Source: Lentisphaeria bacterium UBA1776 (GTDB lineage Bacteria; Verrucomicrobiota; Lentisphaeria; Victivallales; Victivallaceae). From it: DNA of 14,459 bases. The position numbers and the translations under genes were made by a program. The notes below the pieces were generated by a model. That model searched no databases. It had not been told where the DNA came from and saw nothing but the letters and a program-made list of their open reading frames with translations. Positions 13,334 through 14,459 of this stretch are shown here, one piece after another (the first letter of the stretch is position 1; every line of letters begins with the position of its first letter). The DNA is taken from NCBI GenBank assembly GCA_002314605.1, contig DCGO01000049.1:1-14459 (forward strand). Reading direction: 5' to 3'.

Positions 13334-14214
13334 AGCCCCCTGTACCGGAAATTGACTGGAAAAGAGTGGATACCCTGATCGAACTCGCGCTGGAGGAAGA
13401 TCTGGGGGACAAAGGGGACACCACCACTCTGGCGGTGGTTCCGCAGGAAAAGGCTGCCCGAGCCGTTATGCGCTGCAAGGAGCCGGACATGGTGGTGGCC
13501 GGTCAGGAAGTGGCCCGGCGGGTTTTCCAGAAACTGGACCCTGCAAGCACCTACAGGATTCTCTGCCCGGACGGAACCCTCTGTCAGAAAGGCGATCTCA
13601 TCGCCGAAATCCTGGGCAAGGCGCAGGCGCTTCTGACCGCCGAACGGACCGCCCTCAATTTCATCCAGCGGCTTTGCGGGATCGCCACCACTTCCAGAAA
13701 ATACGCTCTGGCGCTGGAAGGCAGTTCCACCGTGGTGCTGGATACCCGTAAAACAACGCCGGGATACCGGAATCTGGAGAAATACGCCGTGGCAGTGGGG
13801 GGAGCGGCCAACCACCGCATCGGTCTGTACGACCGGGCCATGATCAAAGACAATCACCGGGAGATGGCCGCCATGGAGGGCCCCGGGGGGATCTCCCGCA
13901 GTGTTCAGCGGGTCCGGGCCATGTATCCCGGTTTGGAAGTGGAAGTGGAAGCTGACCGTCTGGAAGAAGTGGCCGAGGCCGCCGATGCCGGAGCAGAATA
14001 TATTCTCCTCGACAACATGTCCAACGATACCATGCGTGAGGCCGTAAACATCGTCCGGGGCCGTTCCAAACTGGAAGCATCCGGCAATGTGACGATCTCC
14101 CGCCTCCCCTCCATTGGACAGGTGGGGGTGGATTTTGTATCCAGCGGAGCCTTGACCCACTCCGTCAAATCGGCGGACATCTCCATGGATATTATCGGGG
14201 AGGACCGGTCATGA
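13330..14214 (+). CDS. nadC: Nicotinate-nucleotide pyrophosphorylase (quinolinate phosphoribosyltransferase)
   Basis: A 294-residue cytoplasmic enzyme of de novo NAD synthesis that turns quinolinate and PRPP into nicotinate mononucleotide, CO2 and PPi. Motifs: EEDLGDKGDTT (22-32) at the N-terminus, ERTALNFIQRLCGIATTS (105-122, R106), LDTRKTTPGYR (137-147, R140, K141), NHRIGLYD (161-168, H162, R163), MIKDNH (171-176, K173), the LEVEVE strand (E205 region), ILLDNMS (D228) and SSGALTHSVKSADIS. Substrate-binding residues of the family are all present. The family's Arg/Cys before the GG turn (KYAVxxGG) is Ala-Val here, probably neutral. AAGGAG at 13317-13322 and an ATGA overlap with the preceding gene fix the start; a second ATGA links it to ruvA. 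nadA and nadB are not in the window. Confidence 0.95.
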   Translation: MKPPVPEIDWKRVDTLIELALEEDLGDKGDTTTLAVVPQEKAARAVMRCKEPDMVVAGQEVARRVFQKLDPASTYRILCPDGTLCQKGDLIAEILGKAQALLTAERTALNFIQRLCGIATTSRKYALALEGSSTVVLDTRKTTPGYRNLEKYAVAVGGAANHRIGLYDRAMIKDNHREMAAMEGPGGISRSVQRVRAMYPGLEVEVEADRLEEVAEAADAGAEYILLDNMSNDTMREAVNIVRGRSKLEASGNVTISRLPSIGQVGVDFVSSGALTHSVKSADISMDIIGEDRS

Positions 14215-14459
14215 TCGCCCGGCTGAAGGGAGAACTGGTGGAGAGCAGTTACACCGGCTGCGTCATCGACTGCGGCGGGGTGGGTTACGAGGCGGCCATT
14301 CCCCTCTCCACCTTCGAGAAACTTCCCCATACCGGAGAAACGGCCACACTGTATATTTACACCCAGGTCAGGGAGGACGCCATCGCCCTCTTCGGATTCG
14401 CCACCGAGGAAGAGAAAAAACTCTTCAAACAGCTGATCGCCGTTTCCGGGATCGGCGGG
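14211..14459 (+). CDS. ruvA: Holliday junction branch migration protein RuvA (partial, cut by window end)
   Basis: The first 83 residues of RuvA, the Holliday-junction-binding subunit of the RuvAB branch migration complex. The N-terminal OB-fold domain shows MIARLKGELVE, VGYEAAIPLSTFEKLP and the highly conserved VREDAIALFGF; the sequence stops at the start of the first helix-hairpin-helix (VSGIGG). The frame remains open to the last base, so the gene continues beyond the window, where ruvB would be expected but cannot be seen. GGGGAGG upstream and an ATGA overlap with the nadC stop set the start. Confidence 0.95.
   Translation, partial: MIARLKGELVESSYTGCVIDCGGVGYEAAIPLSTFEKLPHTGETATLYIYTQVREDAIALFGFATEEEKKLFKQLIAVSGIGG

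Noticed and set aside
1..14459. CRISPR repeats, transposase genes, prophage genes or a defence cassette.
   Set aside because: No spaced direct repeats, no transposase or integrase motifs and no nuclease-effector pairs were seen. RecD2 beside an AAA+ ATPase alone does not make a defence system, as RecD2 is a common chromosomal repair gene.
1..14459. Visibly frequent CCGG and GGATC words throughout, considered as a repeat or modification-avoidance signal.
   Set aside because: They follow from heavy use of CGG, CCG, GGA and ATC codons and cannot be shown to exceed codon-based expectation without a count.

Overview
The window is an ordinary, densely coded bacterial chromosome segment from a Gram-negative bacterium of moderately high GC. 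It carries lipid A synthesis (lpxA), sigma70-type promoters, a 2[4Fe-4S] ferredoxin of the kind common in anaerobes, and a RecD2 helicase, which belongs to lineages without RecBCD. This, with strong use of CGG (Arg) and GGA/GGC (Gly) codons, made me think of the PVC superphylum, perhaps a gut-type Lentisphaerota/Verrucomicrobiota. That placement is an inference; there is no rRNA here to settle it. I found no tRNA, rRNA, CRISPR array, insertion sequence, att site or origin. No gap between genes exceeds about 180 bases.

Layout. (1) 30-1331 (-): an MFS transporter, with its own promoter, divergent from (2) 1509-1871 (+): a small coiled-coil protein behind a very strong RBS. (3) 1961-6908 (+): four tightly packed genes behind an extended -10 promoter: a YhcH/NanQ-like cupin (DUF386), a DUF815-like AAA+ ATPase, a lone DppB/OppB-type ABC permease, and recD2. 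This mixture is the oddest part of the window. (4) 6922-7425 (-) and 7590-8300 (+): two unrecognised exported or anchored proteins transcribed divergently from well-formed promoters. (5) 8369-10490 (+): ribokinase (rbsK) overlapping an MFS transporter by 8 nt, a probable ribose/nucleoside-sugar uptake and phosphorylation pair. (6) 10496-12059 (-): pyrH followed by lpxA, convergent with the MFS gene. (7) 12240-12413 (+): a 57-residue ferredoxin with its own promoter, divergent from pyrH, closed by a textbook intrinsic terminator. (8) 12536-14459 (+): a YmdB-type phosphodiesterase, nadC and the start of ruvA, joined by two ATGA overlaps and preceded by a long hairpin.

Most of the window is housekeeping: nucleotide salvage and synthesis (pyrH, rbsK), NAD synthesis (nadC), lipid A (lpxA), DNA repair (recD2, ruvA) and electron transfer (ferredoxin). 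I see no convincing undescribed defence or mobile system. The most useful leads are the orphan permease between an AAA+ ATPase and recD2, two active-site substitutions (LpxA Ala168 at the acyl-ruler position; YmdB-like Asp65 in place of the usual metal-binding Asn), the hairpin ahead of the ymdB-nadC-ruvA operon, and the two unrecognised exported proteins.
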